Source: Hysterangium stoloniferum
Taxonomy: Eukaryota > Basidiomycota > Agaricomycetes > Hysterangiales > Hysterangiaceae
Assembly: GCA_015178975.1 (NCBI GenBank)
Contig: WHVD01000200.1
Coordinates: 1-64,000 of the forward strand
Direction of reading: 5' to 3'
DNA: 64,000 bases
A program made the translations under genes and the position numbers. Below are positions 10,839 through 23,029 of the stretch, piece by piece. A model generated the notes under the pieces. The model was not told the origin of the DNA. It saw only the letters and a list, made by a program, of their open reading frames with translations, and made no database searches. The first letter of the stretch is position 1. Every line of letters begins with the position of its first letter.

Positions 10839-13800
10839 TTATAAGGAATTGAGAGGACCGGGTTTGTTCGGATAAGCTTGGTGAAACCCTAAAACGATTT
10901 CCGAGGCATTACCGAGCTCTGTAGCTAGGATCCATGAAGTTTCTTCATCTGTACCTTCATAGCCAGCCCATTTGACCAAATAAAGTAATTTGCATGAGCG
11001 TCGGCGATTGTCGATTTTTGAGTCTAGGATTTCTGATATCTCGAATTCGGGTTCCCCATCAATAATCACGGGTGGAGGTGGTGGTTGTATGTGATCCGGT
11101 ATATTGTTAGGAACACAAGGTTCTAACATAGATACATGAAATACTGGGTGCACTGCACGCATGTTGTCGGGAAGCCGAAGCGTCCATGAAAGCGTGCCGG
11201 CTTGTGCTATAACTTCAAAAGGACCTAAATATTTTTCAGAGAGCTTCTTAGAAGGTCTAGTAGTTCGGAAAAACTCGGCTTTAATGAATACTCGGTCCCC
11301 GATCTTGAAATCAGGAGGTGGAAGTCGGTTTTTATCCGCAGACCGTTGGTATCGTTCTTGAGCCATTGCGATAGTTTTACGAAGTTCTTGATGTAGCTCG
11401 TCGAGGTTTGTAACAAAGTCTTGAGCACGGGCGGATGCGAGATCGCGTTCCGGGTGGATTGCGATGTTGGGGTTGTAGCCTTTATTTGCGAAGAAAGGCG
11501 AAATGCCAGTAGTGGCATTCGGTGCGTTGTTGTATGCGAATTCGGCCAGCGGTAGTAGTGATTTCCAATTGTCTTGTTGATAGTTGCAATAGACACGGAT
11601 GTATTGCTCCAAGGTTTGATTCATGCGTTCGGTTTGTCCATCGCCTTCTGGGTGATAGCCCGAAGTGAAGTGTAACTTCATGCCTAGTGCTTTTCCGAGT
11701 GACCTAAAGAAGTGAGAGACAAACTCGGAGCCGCGATCGGATGTGACATGCGACGGAACGCCATGCTTGGAAAATACATGGGTAACGAATAATTCAGCTA
11801 ACTGTACAGATGTTATCGTGTCATATGTTGGAATGAAAATACTTTGCTTTGAGAGCCGATCCACAACAACTAGGATTGCTGTGTGACCTTCGGATGCCGG
11901 TAGGTGCTCGATAAAATCCATAGAAATCGAGTTCCAAGGTTTTTCCGGTATCGGTAATTGTTTGAGTAGGCCATATGGTTTGTGTCGCTGTGATTTAGAG
12001 CGTAAACACGTAGTACAAGATTTACAATAGTGCTTAACAAAATCTCGGATGCCGGGCCATGTATATTCTCTTCTAATGAGTGAGAGGGTCTTATTGAGGC
12101 CGAAATGTCCTGAGATTGGGTGGTCGTGCTTATGTTGTAGGATTCGCAGCCGAAGGGTGTCGGAATCCGGTACATAAATGCGATTGTCAAGTCGAATGAA
12201 ACCTTGTGAGTCTAATGACCATCGGGGTTGATCGGGGTCGGACGGGTTATCGAGGTGTGCTTTGGTGACTGGGTCTAACAGAATTGCCGATAGTATATCT
12301 TGATGTAACTTTTCAGTATCCATAAGGATAACACTTCGCAAGACTGGATGAATGAGGTAAGTGGCTCGGATAGACGCGGACAGTTGTTCTGATGAAAACA
12401 TAGGCTTGAAATTATGCGGGTTAACTGTGGCGTAGTCGCTACTCCCCTCTTTAGGATAGACATCCCATCGTCTAGTCATAGCGTCGGGTTTTCCACCAAG
12501 GCGGCCGGGACGGAAGCGAATTACCATGTTGAAAGCGGAGAGGTATTCGGACCATCGAGCTTGTCGACGGGTGAGAAGTTTTGTGGTTGAAAAGTAAACT
12601 AAATTTTTGTGGTCTGTAATAACATCTACCGGGTGGGCCGAGCCCTCCAAATAATGTCGCCATGTCTTGAAAGCTTCAAATATTGCGAGTAGTTCCTTAT
12701 CGTGAACATCATAGTTGAGTTCGGGTGCCGAAAATGTGCGAGACAGAAAAGCTACTGGGTGTACTTCACCATCGGGGTCCAGAATGGACAATATCGCGGC
12801 AAGCGCATAGTCCGAAGCATCAGTTTCCACGATGAGTTGAACGTCGGGTTTCCAGTGCGACAAAATAGGGGCGGATGTAAACGCACTTTTCAATTCCTGG
12901 AATGCCGATCGGCATTCTTCAGAGAAATTCCACGGGGTGTCTTTGCGAGTAAGACGAGTGAGCGGAACGGTAATTTTTGAGTAATTGTGAATGAAACGGC
13001 GATAAAAATTGGCGAAGCCTAAAAAGGACTGAATATCTTTAACCTTTCGGGGTTCCGGCCAATCTTGAATGACTTGAATTTTAGCGTCGTCCATGCGGAG
13101 ACCGTCGGGTCCCATCATGAAGCCTAAGTATTCAACCGTGTCGACATCAAAAGAACATTTTTTACCATTCGCAAAAAGACCATGTTTTCGGAGTCTTCGG
13201 AGGACTTCACGGACGTGTTCATCATGAAGTGTAGGGTCTTCGGAGAAGATGAGGATGTCGTCTAGGTACACAATGACAAAGACGTCAAGGAGGTCGGAAA
13301 AGACGTCGTTGATAAAACGTTGAAAGACCGACGGAGCGTTGGAAAGGCATTACTAACCATTCAAAGGAACCATAGCGAGTGCAAAAAGCCGTTTTCCATT
13401 CGTCGCCTTGGGCGATCCGAACCAAATGATAGGCGTGTTTGAGATCTATCTTTGTATAAATTTGGGCCTTCCGAGGGGCATCGAGTAAATCGGAGATTAA
13501 TGGTAATGGGTACTTGTCTTTTCGAGTAATCGCGTTTAGTCCTCGAAAGTCAATGCAAAGTCGAAGGGAACCGTCTTTTTTCTGAACGAATAGGACAGGG
13601 GCTCCATAGGGAGACTTTGAGGGTCAGATAAAACCTATAGCCAAATGTTCGTCCAAGAAATCTCGGATAGCCGATAATTCGGACTGCGAGAGAGGATAAA
13701 CTGGGCCTAGGGGCGGATGTGAACCATCTTCAATATCAATTTTCAAATCGTAAGGCCTGTGAGGGGCGAGTCGATCGGCTTTTTGTTTACTGAAGACATC

Positions 13801-14390
13801 TGCAAATTCATGGTATTTTTTAGGAACACCTTCTAAATCTGCGATCGGTTCGGTCACCGGGGATGCAAAGCGACCGGTGACTTCGTCAACTTTAAGATTG
13901 ACTGTAAATGCTCGGGAGCCGTCCAACTTGATGGCTCTCATAAAAGCTGCGGCGTTTATTAAAGAGACGGGCGGCGGAGAGCTCGGATTTGCCACGGGGG
14001 CCGGAGGTGCTGTAGAGGCCATATTTGCCGAAACAGGCGGAAGCGGACCAGTCGTATCGGGTGCCGACGGGGTTCGGAAATGGATACTGCCCAATACCCA
14101 ATCAATCAACGGATTATAGCGGGTGAGCCAGTTATGTCCTAGAACCACGGAGCAACTCGAGTCCAACTGTGTTACAAAAAACGTAACTGTCTGAAAGGTT
14201 CCACACGGGAACTGAAGTCGGAGTTCGCAGGCTTGCGAGATTACGGAGTTTGAGGTACCATCAAAAAGTCAGAGCGGAATCGGATCTATTGCATAGGTTT
14301 TCAACTGTTTTTTTCGGGAAAAACTTGTATCTATAAAACAATGGGTTGAACCTGAATCTATGAGAGCTCTTAACGTTTAAAATGATGTAT
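10839..14390 (-). pseudogene. Gypsy Pol polyprotein (PR-RT-RH-IN-chromodomain), broken
   Basis: The 3' part is open for 810 codons (13271-10839). It starts at the RT catalytic YLDD, has RNase H (ETDASDYAL, DHKNL), an integrase HHCC zinc region (H..GHFGLNK...CKSCTTC), the DDE core (MDFIEHLP, TSDRGSEF, then the GDGQTERMN glutamate), and a C-terminal chromodomain (LYLVKWAGYEG...TSW). The 5' part has a retroviral-type protease (LIDSGSTHCFID; LGHNWLTRYNP) and the RT front. It is disabled by TGA at 14271-14269 and 13626-13624 (both in CGA contexts), TAA at 14379-14377 (CAA-like), and an apparent 8-base loss near 13350 after WLVMPF that shifts frame just before the NAPSVFQRF motif. The loss lies between CTTTC-type repeats, which would fit slippage. 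Confidence 0.85.
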
Positions 14391-14401
14391 TAGGCCCTTT
14401 T

Positions 14402-14602
14402 CTAATAGCATATATCATTTAACATGATATTTTGAGTATTTCCTTTCAAAATATGACTCTCTTTTAGTTTGAAACCAAGATGTGTGTTCGCAGCAATTGC
14501 CCACTTTTCGCGGCACCAGCAGTGCGCGGCACATTGCTGTGTCGGAGTTTGAAATATTTTGAGCCTCTGGCAGTCAACTTCTACACTTCCTATCCAAATC
14601 AC
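14402..14602 (-). pseudogene. Probable end of gypsy gag (nucleocapsid-like)
   Basis: A 66-codon minus-strand frame holds a C..HC.C....W remnant followed by LGFKLKE, in the place where a gag CCHC knuckle would precede protease. The base composition turns markedly AT-rich from here on, so assignment rests on position and weak pattern only. Confidence 0.35.
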
Positions 14603-16220
14603 ATTATATTCCTTGTTGAGACTCTGATTAGCCTTTCTATTAATCCATTCCTATTTGTGATTTTTTTCTTTCCAGTTACTCTACACTTCTGTAAGAGTTG
14701 TGAGAATTTGTTGCTTTGGAGCACTAGTATCTGTGAAAATCAAAGATGGGCAGGCCTTAAATATATATAATGGTAAATCAGGTTTTTTGTTAGAGGATAT
14801 ATGTAAAGGACTCAGGGGTAAATCCAAAAAGCCCAAATACAAAATACAACTAGGATAAGGAATGGGCAGAATAATGTCAGTCCATGCCCATGATGATTCC
14901 TTTGCCTTAGACAGTATGTATACAAACATTGAATATTGCTATTAAATCAGCTGAGTTTGGTCAAAAAGAGAGATTGGATGATATTGCTGCCTTGTACAGC
15001 CTTATCTGTATCTACAGTAGTTAGTGATTGGACTATCCATATATGTGATGGAGGCTGGATATGGTCAGGATGTTGGAATTGAGATTAGTTGAGAATAAAA
15101 TATACTATAGAGACCTTAAGTCCCTAAGTCAAGTACTAAACCAAGGAGCAAAGACTGTGAATGGGTGGGACTTGGCTTCAGTTTATATGCTGCACCATTA
15201 CAAACTATGCAGCTGTCCTAATTTCAAATGAATTTGTGACTTCAGGATGGGCCAAGAATAGGATTAGAAGAGGAATGAAGCTGCAGCTCAGGAAATATGA
15301 AGGTATTTAATGGGCCAAAATAGGAAGAGAATGGGTGGTTTTTTTGTAGAGAGAAGTAAGTTTAAATGTGATGTGATGTAACACAATATTCAGACTGGAT
15401 TGCAAATACTATTCCTCCATGTATATAAAGATAGAGGAGTTGTTTTAATAACAATCCAGAGATATAACAAGGATGCAAGGGATATATGTTAAGCTCAGGC
15501 ATTACTGGGCAGGAGTGAACTAAGGCATGGGGAAAACCTGTAGAAGTTCCAAGGCAGATAGAAATTGGGTCCTAGCTTCAGACAGGGGTAGGTACAGTTA
15601 TCCCAGAAAGTCTGAAAGTACATGACTGGTCAGAGAGTTGGGATACCCAGGGGTTCTGAAAATACACTGGTGTCAAGTTTCATAGTTTAGCTTAGTGTAT
15701 TGAGGAGATAGGTTGTAGCTAAGTCAATATACTCATTAGATTGTGGTTAAAAAGATGAATATAGACTATATAGACTGATTCATTATTGTACTACTAATCT
15801 GCTGAAACAAAATGACAAGGCATGTGAGCAAGAAAATAACAGGATTAACCATTCTGGAGTATACATATGGGTCAAGTTGATATGGGAACAGGTACCAAAA
15901 CACAATATCAAGTGAACATATGCATGTCAAAACATAATCAGGAACAAACTGGGTCACAGCTTAGTAAGTGTCTAGAGAATATGGGAAGTCCATATGAGGT
16001 CCAGGTCAGAAGCCACCCTTATAGCAAGAAAGGGCTATTACTGGGGAGGATCTGGGGCCCGGGTCCTAACAACACAATACAATGAGACTAATATGGGAAA
16101 ATAACAAGAACAATAAACCCCAATGAGAATGGATCTTGGATACTAAGAAGTCAGCTGAGATATGTATATTGATTGGGTATAACATTATAGCTGAGAATAT
16201 GGTCAGCATGGTCCTAACAA
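14603..16220. other. AT-rich relic, probably decayed LTR-element sequence
   Basis: No credible ORF. 15169-15200 matches the gypsy 3' LTR (GACTTGGCTTCAG then TATGCTGC), and two 'GGTCCTAACA' strings near 16050 and 16210 look like LTR ends. I read it as a heavily mutated LTR and neighbouring sequence, perhaps the 5' end of the gypsy element. Confidence 0.35.
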
Positions 16221-16560
16221 TATTCATTCTCTTAGGTGGTATTGTTTTTTTTGCATTATTATAGCTTTCTCTTTGATTGTGTCATGTAACAGGTAAAGTT
16301 GATATCAATTACTCAAGCCATCAATTAAACTGTCATGCTACAGTCCATTTTACCACCCTCAATACAATCTGGGTTCAATCAGTCTACCTTTCATTCTCTA
16401 ATCTTGCAGAGACAATTCCTATGATGCATGTATTCAACATATGAACATTACTGCTTCACCCCCATTGACCTTACTTTCTACTATTGATGTTTGATACATA
16501 TAGTTAGGATAGCTATTTGTGAATTAACAGTCAATGCTCAAGATGTATATCTTTTCTTAG
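16220..16560. other. Unassigned AT-rich spacer
   Basis: I see no gene, terminal repeat or family similarity here. Repeated-unit sequence resumes at about 16565. Confidence 0.4.
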
Positions 16561-16797
16561 CTAAATTAGTTTAAGACAATTGTCACTGTGCATGTGCACG
16601 GGAAGTGTGCAATCTCTCTGGACAAAGCCTGAGGCTGACAGCGGCAACTTGAAGGCAGCAACCATTGGGTATCGCTTTGGACTGCATTTATAAGGTACAT
16701 GGCAATGTCACTTCTCGATATCAGAAAAGCCGTTTTGCTTTCAACTCTGACATTGAGAAATGCTATACTATGTGACAATCGACTGAACCATTATTAA

Positions 16798-17010
16798 ATG
16801 CTGTGTGAGCCTTCAGTGGAAGGTGTAAGAAGTAGTGACCTCATTACGGTGGAGCCTATAATGTTCAAGGAAGGTGAGGGAACCTTATGGACGAAGGCAG
16901 GAATGAAATGCTGTGTATCCAGTGTAAGTACAGCCACAACGCTGTACCTTCATGGAATTAGCTCTCCGACTGGTGGCGGTACAAAAGCAAGGCACCCCCT
17001 TCTAGTGTAG
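16798..17010 (+). other. Conserved 70-codon ORF in the gene 1 promoter region (copy B)
   Basis: MLCEPSVEGV...ARHPLLV, ending 19 bp before the gene 1 ATG. The same frame is open in copies G (46007-46216) and H (61804-61598), each with the identical 19-bp gap, but not in A, C or D. The TATA box of gene 1 lies inside it, so it is not expected in a transcript started from that box. It may be only conserved promoter DNA. Confidence 0.3.
16979..16989 (+). promoter_or_regulatory. Core promoter of gene 1 copy B
   Basis: TATA-like GTACAAAAGCA, 50 bp upstream of the ATG at 17030; the same place holds CATAAAAGC or TATAAAAGC in other copies. The short distance implies a 5' UTR of about 20 nt. Confidence 0.5.
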
Positions 17011-17029
17011 GTGAGACTACTACCCACCA

Positions 17030-18892
17030 ATGTCTACTTTCAACGAGACGACTCTGGGGAATGATGATTCGGCAACGGCTGGGATCTACCTTGAAGACAT
17101 TGAAGAGCTACCACCCTTAGTTTCCCCGGGTGTATTGACTTCAGAGAAACGGGACGAGATCGTTAAAGGGATGAGAGAGATATTCAGGGAAAAGCTTCAA
17201 GAACGATGGCGCTGTAACGAACCAGGCCATGATTTATGTTATCGGGGCCTCGATGATGAGCAGCACATACAGCTGTCTGCAAACCATATAGAGGTCTGGG
17301 TTGACGGGTTGGTGAGTAAAGTATAATGCTATTTTCATGTGATCTGTGTTACATGCGGCAGGTCTCAGTGTCAAGGAGAAACGACCTGCCATGACCCACC
17401 CACTGTTGTTAAGATATCCACTACTACGACATCCAACCTTAGCCCATATCGCAGTTATGCCGATGACTGGGGAATGATCTCACGGAGTCAGGGGACAATG
17501 TCAAGTATTGACATTGGCCCCGGGTATTGCTGTGGAGTCGGTTTGGAATGGGTTGGGATGAAAGTCCTTCACAGTGCTAAGATAGCTTCGCTGATCTCAA
17601 AGCTGACAATATACCGGAAAATCACCCGTTTGTTACGAGACCGTGGTACCTTTAGCAAGTTTCTACAGAAGCATCTTACGCTGCAAAAACTGGGAAGACT
17701 AGTTCAGGATAGTGCTGATTTAACGAGGTAGGGATACCTCAATCATTTAATACACTGGAAATACTCACATCTGAGTCGTAGACCTATATACCCGCCTCAA
17801 ATTCGGAGACGAGCGACGGAAGTTTTAGGGAATGTCCCACACATTCGAGGGAGCAGGCAAGGTCACACTATCAGCCTTATGACATTCTTGGCTTCGGCCT
17901 TCTTTTCTTGCCCCGGCGTTTATTGCTTGGATGGAGAGCCACTTGCCATGTCAGCTCCGATTACGTCATCACTATACAACGTTTTAGTCAAGTCACCGCT
18001 GCACACCAACTTGGATGAGGTTGCATCATCATTTATCATACAATTCGCCCGTTCTCTATCAGAATCTCATTATGATCGGCGCTTACCCCTTTTCCGCCTT
18101 ACGTATATCGTGGAAGGGATCTGCCACATGCGTCCACTATCTGTAAAGGAGCTCACGGCGATCAGAGGTTGCATTGAATTTTGGATACAACCGTGCGTCG
18201 TGCCATCACACCATTTCATCCTTCCCACCAAAACCATAACAGAGAATATCAGACACGAGTTAGATTGGATGAATATCCGATACGGCTTCTCGTGTGTTGC
18301 ATGCACCAAGATGCATGGTTTCGAGATATCGCTGGAACTGTATTGAGGGTTGTATTCGACAACGTAAACATGCATATAGCGTCATTGACACTTCATCTTG
18401 ATTTTCACACGTCGCACTCACTGTATCGGAGTATTGCCTCCTTGAAAAACTTCTTCAACGACAGCACGCTTCTCACCGATCACATAAACCAGCTGAATGT
18501 GGTTTCTTCGCTCATTGGGCCCATCGTACGGTACGTTCACCATATTGTATCTTCCAGCACCGTCTTACATCCGCTCATACAATTGTCCTACCAGTCTCAT
18601 TCTGACACACACGAGCCCAGATTGGGTTATCCTAGTGTCTTGCGAAAACATAATCCACTTGAGTCTGAAGCTGATAGCTGGATCTTCCGAGCGTGAATCC
18701 GCGTGTACCACAGTGCGCAGCGTCAATACCATCGCCATTCTCGTTTCCCTGCTTCCACATTGTGAGATTATGCGCGGCACGACCAACGACTATTTCTTCA
18801 ATTATTTGCTTAAAAGATTAGATTTCACCGCGCGTTCCTTCCTTTGCGTGGTCGCCACATCTTCTACTTGTGTTTCGGTACGGTCTAATTAG
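17030..18892 (+). CDS. Gene 1 copy B: intact five-exon member of an unrecognised family (545 aa)
   Basis: Exons 17030-17311, 17369-17727, 17782-18192, 18243-18530, 18595-18892; introns of 57, 54, 50 and 64 bp with donors GTGAGT, GTAGGG, GTGCGT, GTACGT and AG acceptors. The spliced frame is open from MSTFNETTLG to VSVRSN. No signal peptide or membrane segment is evident. Exon 1 has an acidic start and a CNEPGHDLCY motif (C62, H67, C70, with H79 and H86); exon 2 begins with C95 and holds C101-H102, so a small metal site is conceivable. Exons 3-5 look mainly helical (HTNLDEVASSFI, LTDHINQLNVVSSLIG, ILVSLLPHC). I recognise no domain and propose no function. Its stop TAG overlaps the SN-stop of the remnant gene 2 on the other strand. 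Length differences from copies D and H are whole codons. Confidence 0.8.
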
Positions 18893-19860
18893 ACCCCCTA
18901 TCAGTGTTGAAGGCACATGGTTGCCCTGACAATGGTCTTACACCATCGATTGGACACACTTTCTAATCATTTCTCTTCGATGATGGCGACACATCTCAAT
19001 CAAACCAAGGTTGCAGCCGAGGTTGCAGATGTGATAAGTCTATATGGATGTAAGAACTATATAGTCGCTCTTCATTATCGCCGCGAGCTCCTCAGCTGTC
19101 CCCATAAATGTGTTGAATACATTTGCACTAGCCGTGATTAGACTAACATCCGCATTTTAAAGTAAGATATCACTGGAGGTCTGAAACAGGTCACCCCCAC
19201 CCCCAATTCGATGCATGTCTCGTTCAGGCTCATGCCTTCAGGATAATGTTCAATCGACAAGATCCATAATCTTCCCACCAAAGGCCTCCACACCGTGCGA
19301 GTCAATGTGCTGGGCGAATTCCTTAAACTAATTCTCTTCCACTGAAAACTTGACAATAAAGCTGCCATAGGCCGAGCAAATATAAGAGCGCATACAGTCA
19401 CGTTTCGCCGCCGCAGCGCGCTCTGCATGTTGCACTTCTTGATGCATACATGCCTTGAATACACTTGCGGCCACCACCAGCGGCTAGACTGATATCCTCT
19501 TTATCAATGGCAACCATTTCAAACAGGACGCAGACTTGAGAGTTGTATGACGCTACATAATTTCATACAATTTAGAAGCGAAGATCGTCACTTGAAATAG
19601 TCGCTGCGAGGTTCTCTACACTGGTATTGAATATACCCCAATGACTACTCGCTGAAATCGCATCGCATATACTAGCAGTAACAATGTCAATCGAATACCA
19701 TTACGACGTCTCAAAGAAGGCCGTCCTACCATCCTTCTTGTGTCCTTTGTTTGGGAGACCAGGAAGCCGGGGCCAAACCAATGAACACCATGGTCAAGAC
19801 ACCGACATTTCTTCACATGTCGTAAGCTTTCGCCTTGTGTAAGAGAAAGATAGCTCGTGG
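18885..19860 (-). pseudogene. Gene 2 of unit B, decayed
   Basis: The last block reads ANVFNTFMGTAEELAAIMKS then hits stops. 19464-19138 keeps a 108-codon frame (VTVCALIFARPMAALLS, then STLTRTVWRPLVG) that is also open in unit D. 19864-19616 carries the TTSYLSL...GESLR block seen in unit D at 32555-32346. Convergent with gene 1 copy B. Internal repeats as in the other gene 2 copies. Function unknown. Confidence 0.45.
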
Positions 19861-20340
19861 TCATGTCAGGCGGAATCCCATATCAACTAAGAGCTGAAGA
19901 ATACCCACGACCCGCCGCGTGGAGCAGTCATTCCGGTTTATGGTCTGTTTCAATATTTCAGTCGTTATCGTCAAACTACAAGCCACGGCGATTTATTTTA
20001 CTCCCTATCCCGACAGTTACCCTGCTGTTTCCATGTCAGTTGACTGGAGTTCATTCCGCCAATTGTCATGTTTGAATTATGTCATTGCGAGTAGTAGCGA
20101 AAAATTCATTTGATTCTATCTAATTTTAAAGAGCTATTCGACTAGATCCGTGGGCCTCTTGAACGTTAGTTCTCGTCCCCTGTTCCTTCCTATTCGTTAG
20201 TCTCTACACCTTTCACTGGTGTGTCGACACCGTTGACGAATTCGAATTACGTCTTCCTTTTCCGGAAAATAACCCCCGGAACATAATTATGTGGCTTCCA
20301 TACCGTTTCATCAAACAATGCTAGTGGGTTCGTCTCCATA
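19861..20340. other. Inter-unit spacer
   Basis: Repeat-unit sequence also present near 32560-32930, 39890-40300 and 26040-26480; no continuous reading frame over 80 codons. Confidence 0.45.
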
Positions 20341-21540
20341 ATGGTGCTCGCCGAGGAGATACCGTCAGATGTCAGTTTTGACATTCGCAAGGACTCACAG
20401 TACTTCACAATCCGTAATCTACCTTTGCATCATCAGATTGAAAAGCCACAGCAATGGGTGAATAGTGTGAGCCAGGTGCGTCGTGGCGCACAGTTCACTG
20501 AGCAAGCCAGGATAATAAAATATATTCATTTTCGACGGTCAACCACCTCGTAAGAAATTGCTCTGAACACCACTTGGATTGTGCAGCAGACTTGTCAACT
20601 CTGGTGATCTTCCTTGCTTTTCTCAGACCGTCTATAAGATGCAAGCCCTTTGATATGGCAAGGGCACATGAGGAATACAGCCCTCATTGGGGCGATAAAA
20701 AATTATTTAAACTAGAAATCGTGTGGTGGTATTATGATATAATTGAATACGGATGGCCATTATTCAAGCAACAGCCGGCTTGAGTTTAATTCTCGGTGCA
20801 CGGCTGTTGACAAACTGGATGTTTCACTGCCAAGAACCTTCGAGTATGGTTGGGATGCCAGGGAGTCCACGAATGCCACATCCTGCTTCACTTCGTATCT
20901 CAGTCGTACCGTGGACTGGGGAATGGTCCCGCAGTATTCTGGGTTGACGGGTCTTTTATTTAGAATTAAACTCTGGCAAGACTAGGCAGACTAATTCAAC
21001 AGAGCCTTGATTGAATGAGGTAGGGATAGCTCAGCGTCAATCATTGAATATACTCGAAATCCTCACGTCTTCGTAGAACCACGAAATTCCGGAGGGAGCG
21101 TCGACGATTTTATGCCTGTTACGCTGGTATTCACTCTATATACAGCGGAGAGATCACATTGACAAGCTATTGACATCTTTCGGTTTCACCTTCATATGAT
21201 ACCCCGGTCTCGATCGGTCAGATAGAAGTAATACATCAACTGCAACGAGGTCGTTATTTTATAATATTGCCACCAAGCCACCACTAAACACCAACTTTGA
21301 TGATGTCGCATCGACATTTATCATGCAAATCGCCCAACATCTATCAACATTTGATGGTCAAGATACTTTACTCATTGGTAGGTTTGCGTATATCGTGGAA
21401 ACCATCTCCCATGTTCGTCAGCAGTGTGGAAGTGACTTCGATCAGAGGCTACTTGTTACAACAGTGCATCGCGCCATCACACCTCATCCTGTTGCCTGCT
21501 GATGAAAATCATTATAACCAGAATAGCCAGTAACGACGTT
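20341..21540 (+). pseudogene. Gene 1 subfamily II paralogue, broken
   Basis: Starts MVLAEEIPSDVSFDIRKDSQ, has an exon-like block MARAHEEYSPHWGDKK with LFKLEIVWWYYD (about 20657-20780), then a counterpart of gene 1 exon 2 (MFHCQE; FEYGWDARES at about 20840-20865) and of exon 3 (21297 on: DDVASTFIMQIAQ in the matching frame, against DEVASTFIIHIAR in gene 1). Several frame changes and stops separate these blocks. Counterparts: 32930-34010 (+), 55650-54900 (-), 58500-57766 (-), 64000-63310 (-). It shows gene 1 is one branch of a larger family. Confidence 0.5.
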
Positions 21541-22790
21541 GGGTTAACCAAGATCGATTCAGTCATTCGTGGGTTGCATCCACCCTCGTGTTTTGTGACT
21601 AATAATTAAATATATTGTAGGACTAGATATACATATCTCACAGGCAATAATTATTCCTGGACCATTTTTAAACCGAACCGTGACGACATCGGTAGGAATT
21701 CTTGAACCAGTCCAAAACCAGGTCCGGCTTTTGCCACTGTTTGAAGGGAATTCCTGTCCTTTTCGGTCTGGTACTAGTATACCAAAGTTTCATTGTCGCC
21801 GAGAGTGATCCAAATCGTATTCTATTTTTTCCTGCTGCACTGAAGACTATCCCCGGAGTCAATACATTATGATGCATTCCCCGGCAAGCATCGTATCTTC
21901 TGCCCACTTTATAATGACAATAGCCGATGATCAACTTGGAAATTCATATCAACTCACAGTACCTCATTAATTCCCTGAATGACAATCATTCAAAACGAGA
22001 AAATGAAGGATGGACGGCGCATCAAAGTCAGAGATGGGATGAATGCCCATCGTGTGGGACAGAAGAGGGACTGTCATCTCCAGTCCCAAAAGGGGCCAGC
22101 GAGAAAGCAGAAAATGGGGACATATAAGCATTCCCAGCATGGTGAATCTGTACGTACCAGACAAACTCCGCCTGCAATAGGTCAAGCTGCATGGGTCACC
22201 ATCATGGATCTACATTGTCATCGTCGCATTGAAGAGCGATGGCCACACATCAAGAGTATGAGCCTGGGGCGAAACACTCCACTTGGAAAGACAGATAACA
22301 ATAAGGCTGAGTGTAAGCAATTATTACCTGATATGGGGCTATGTGTGCAGTTTATTAATACAAATTCTGATGGACAAGTCACAATCGAAGATATTCCAAG
22401 TTCGACCCTTACGTACCTCAATAAAATATACCCTGAGAACTCTGGTCTTGCCTTTGTCCAGACATTCTACAAAATTCAAGCCGTTTGATCTGGAAAGCGT
22501 GCACGAAGAAACCACGTTGCTTACCATTAACCTGACTAGACTATCATTGACCCATGTTTCTTCTCATTAAAATTTTTGATAAAATTAAACAGGAAGCGCG
22601 CAATCTCGCCGGATAAAGTCTGAGGTTGACAGCGCCCACTTGAATGCAGCACCCAGTGAGCATCGCTCTGGAGTGCATTCAGATTATCCTTGGCGATGCC
22701 ACTTGTGGAATGTCAGAAAAGCCCCATTGCAACTCTGACGTTCAATAATGCCAGAGCTATTATGCCATGTGGTGACAATTGACTGAACTA
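21541..22790 (+). other. Repeated upstream module of the unit
   Basis: The stretch recurs before gene 1 at 41750-42590 and 44780-46000 (+) and 62630-61810 (-). It holds a 169-codon frame (21979-22488) containing NTNSDGQVTIEDIPSS, matched by NTHPDGFVTTKDMARA at 45675-45722, and a TRPSLALGFS-type motif in several copies. It may be an exon cluster of another family gene; I could not join a frame. Confidence 0.35.
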
Positions 22791-23029
22791 TTATTTAAAT
22801 GCTGTGTGAGCCTTGAGCAGAAGTTGTAAGAAAGTAGTAGGGTCACTTAGTGTACTACAGCCTTTATGGAGTGTGAGGGGGTGTGATTTACAAAGGCAGG
22901 GATGACAGGCTGTGGGTCCTGTGTAAGCACGGCCACAAGGCTGTACCTTGGTGGAATTAACTCTCCGACTGACTGCGGCACAAAAGCTCAGCACCTCTTT
23001 TCGAGTGCAAGTCCGATTGCTACCCGCCA

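Larger units (their letters stand above)
8873..14602 (-). mobile_element. Ty3/gypsy chromovirus, decayed, 5' part lost or heavily mutated
   Basis: Order on the minus strand: gag end (about 14602), protease, reverse transcriptase, RNase H, integrase, chromodomain, then an antisense gene, a polypurine tract (9610-9593, AAAAGGGGAGATAC on the minus strand) and the 3' LTR 9592-8873. The element entered exon 4 of gene 1 copy A after 8872. I do not see a clean 5' LTR. A short match to the LTR (GACTTGGCTTCAG at 8928 and 15169) suggests its decayed remains lie near 15100-15830. Confidence 0.85.

Noticed and set aside
11161..12980. Plus-strand ORFs within gypsy pol
   Set aside because: Shadows of the 810-codon pol frame, without family motifs.
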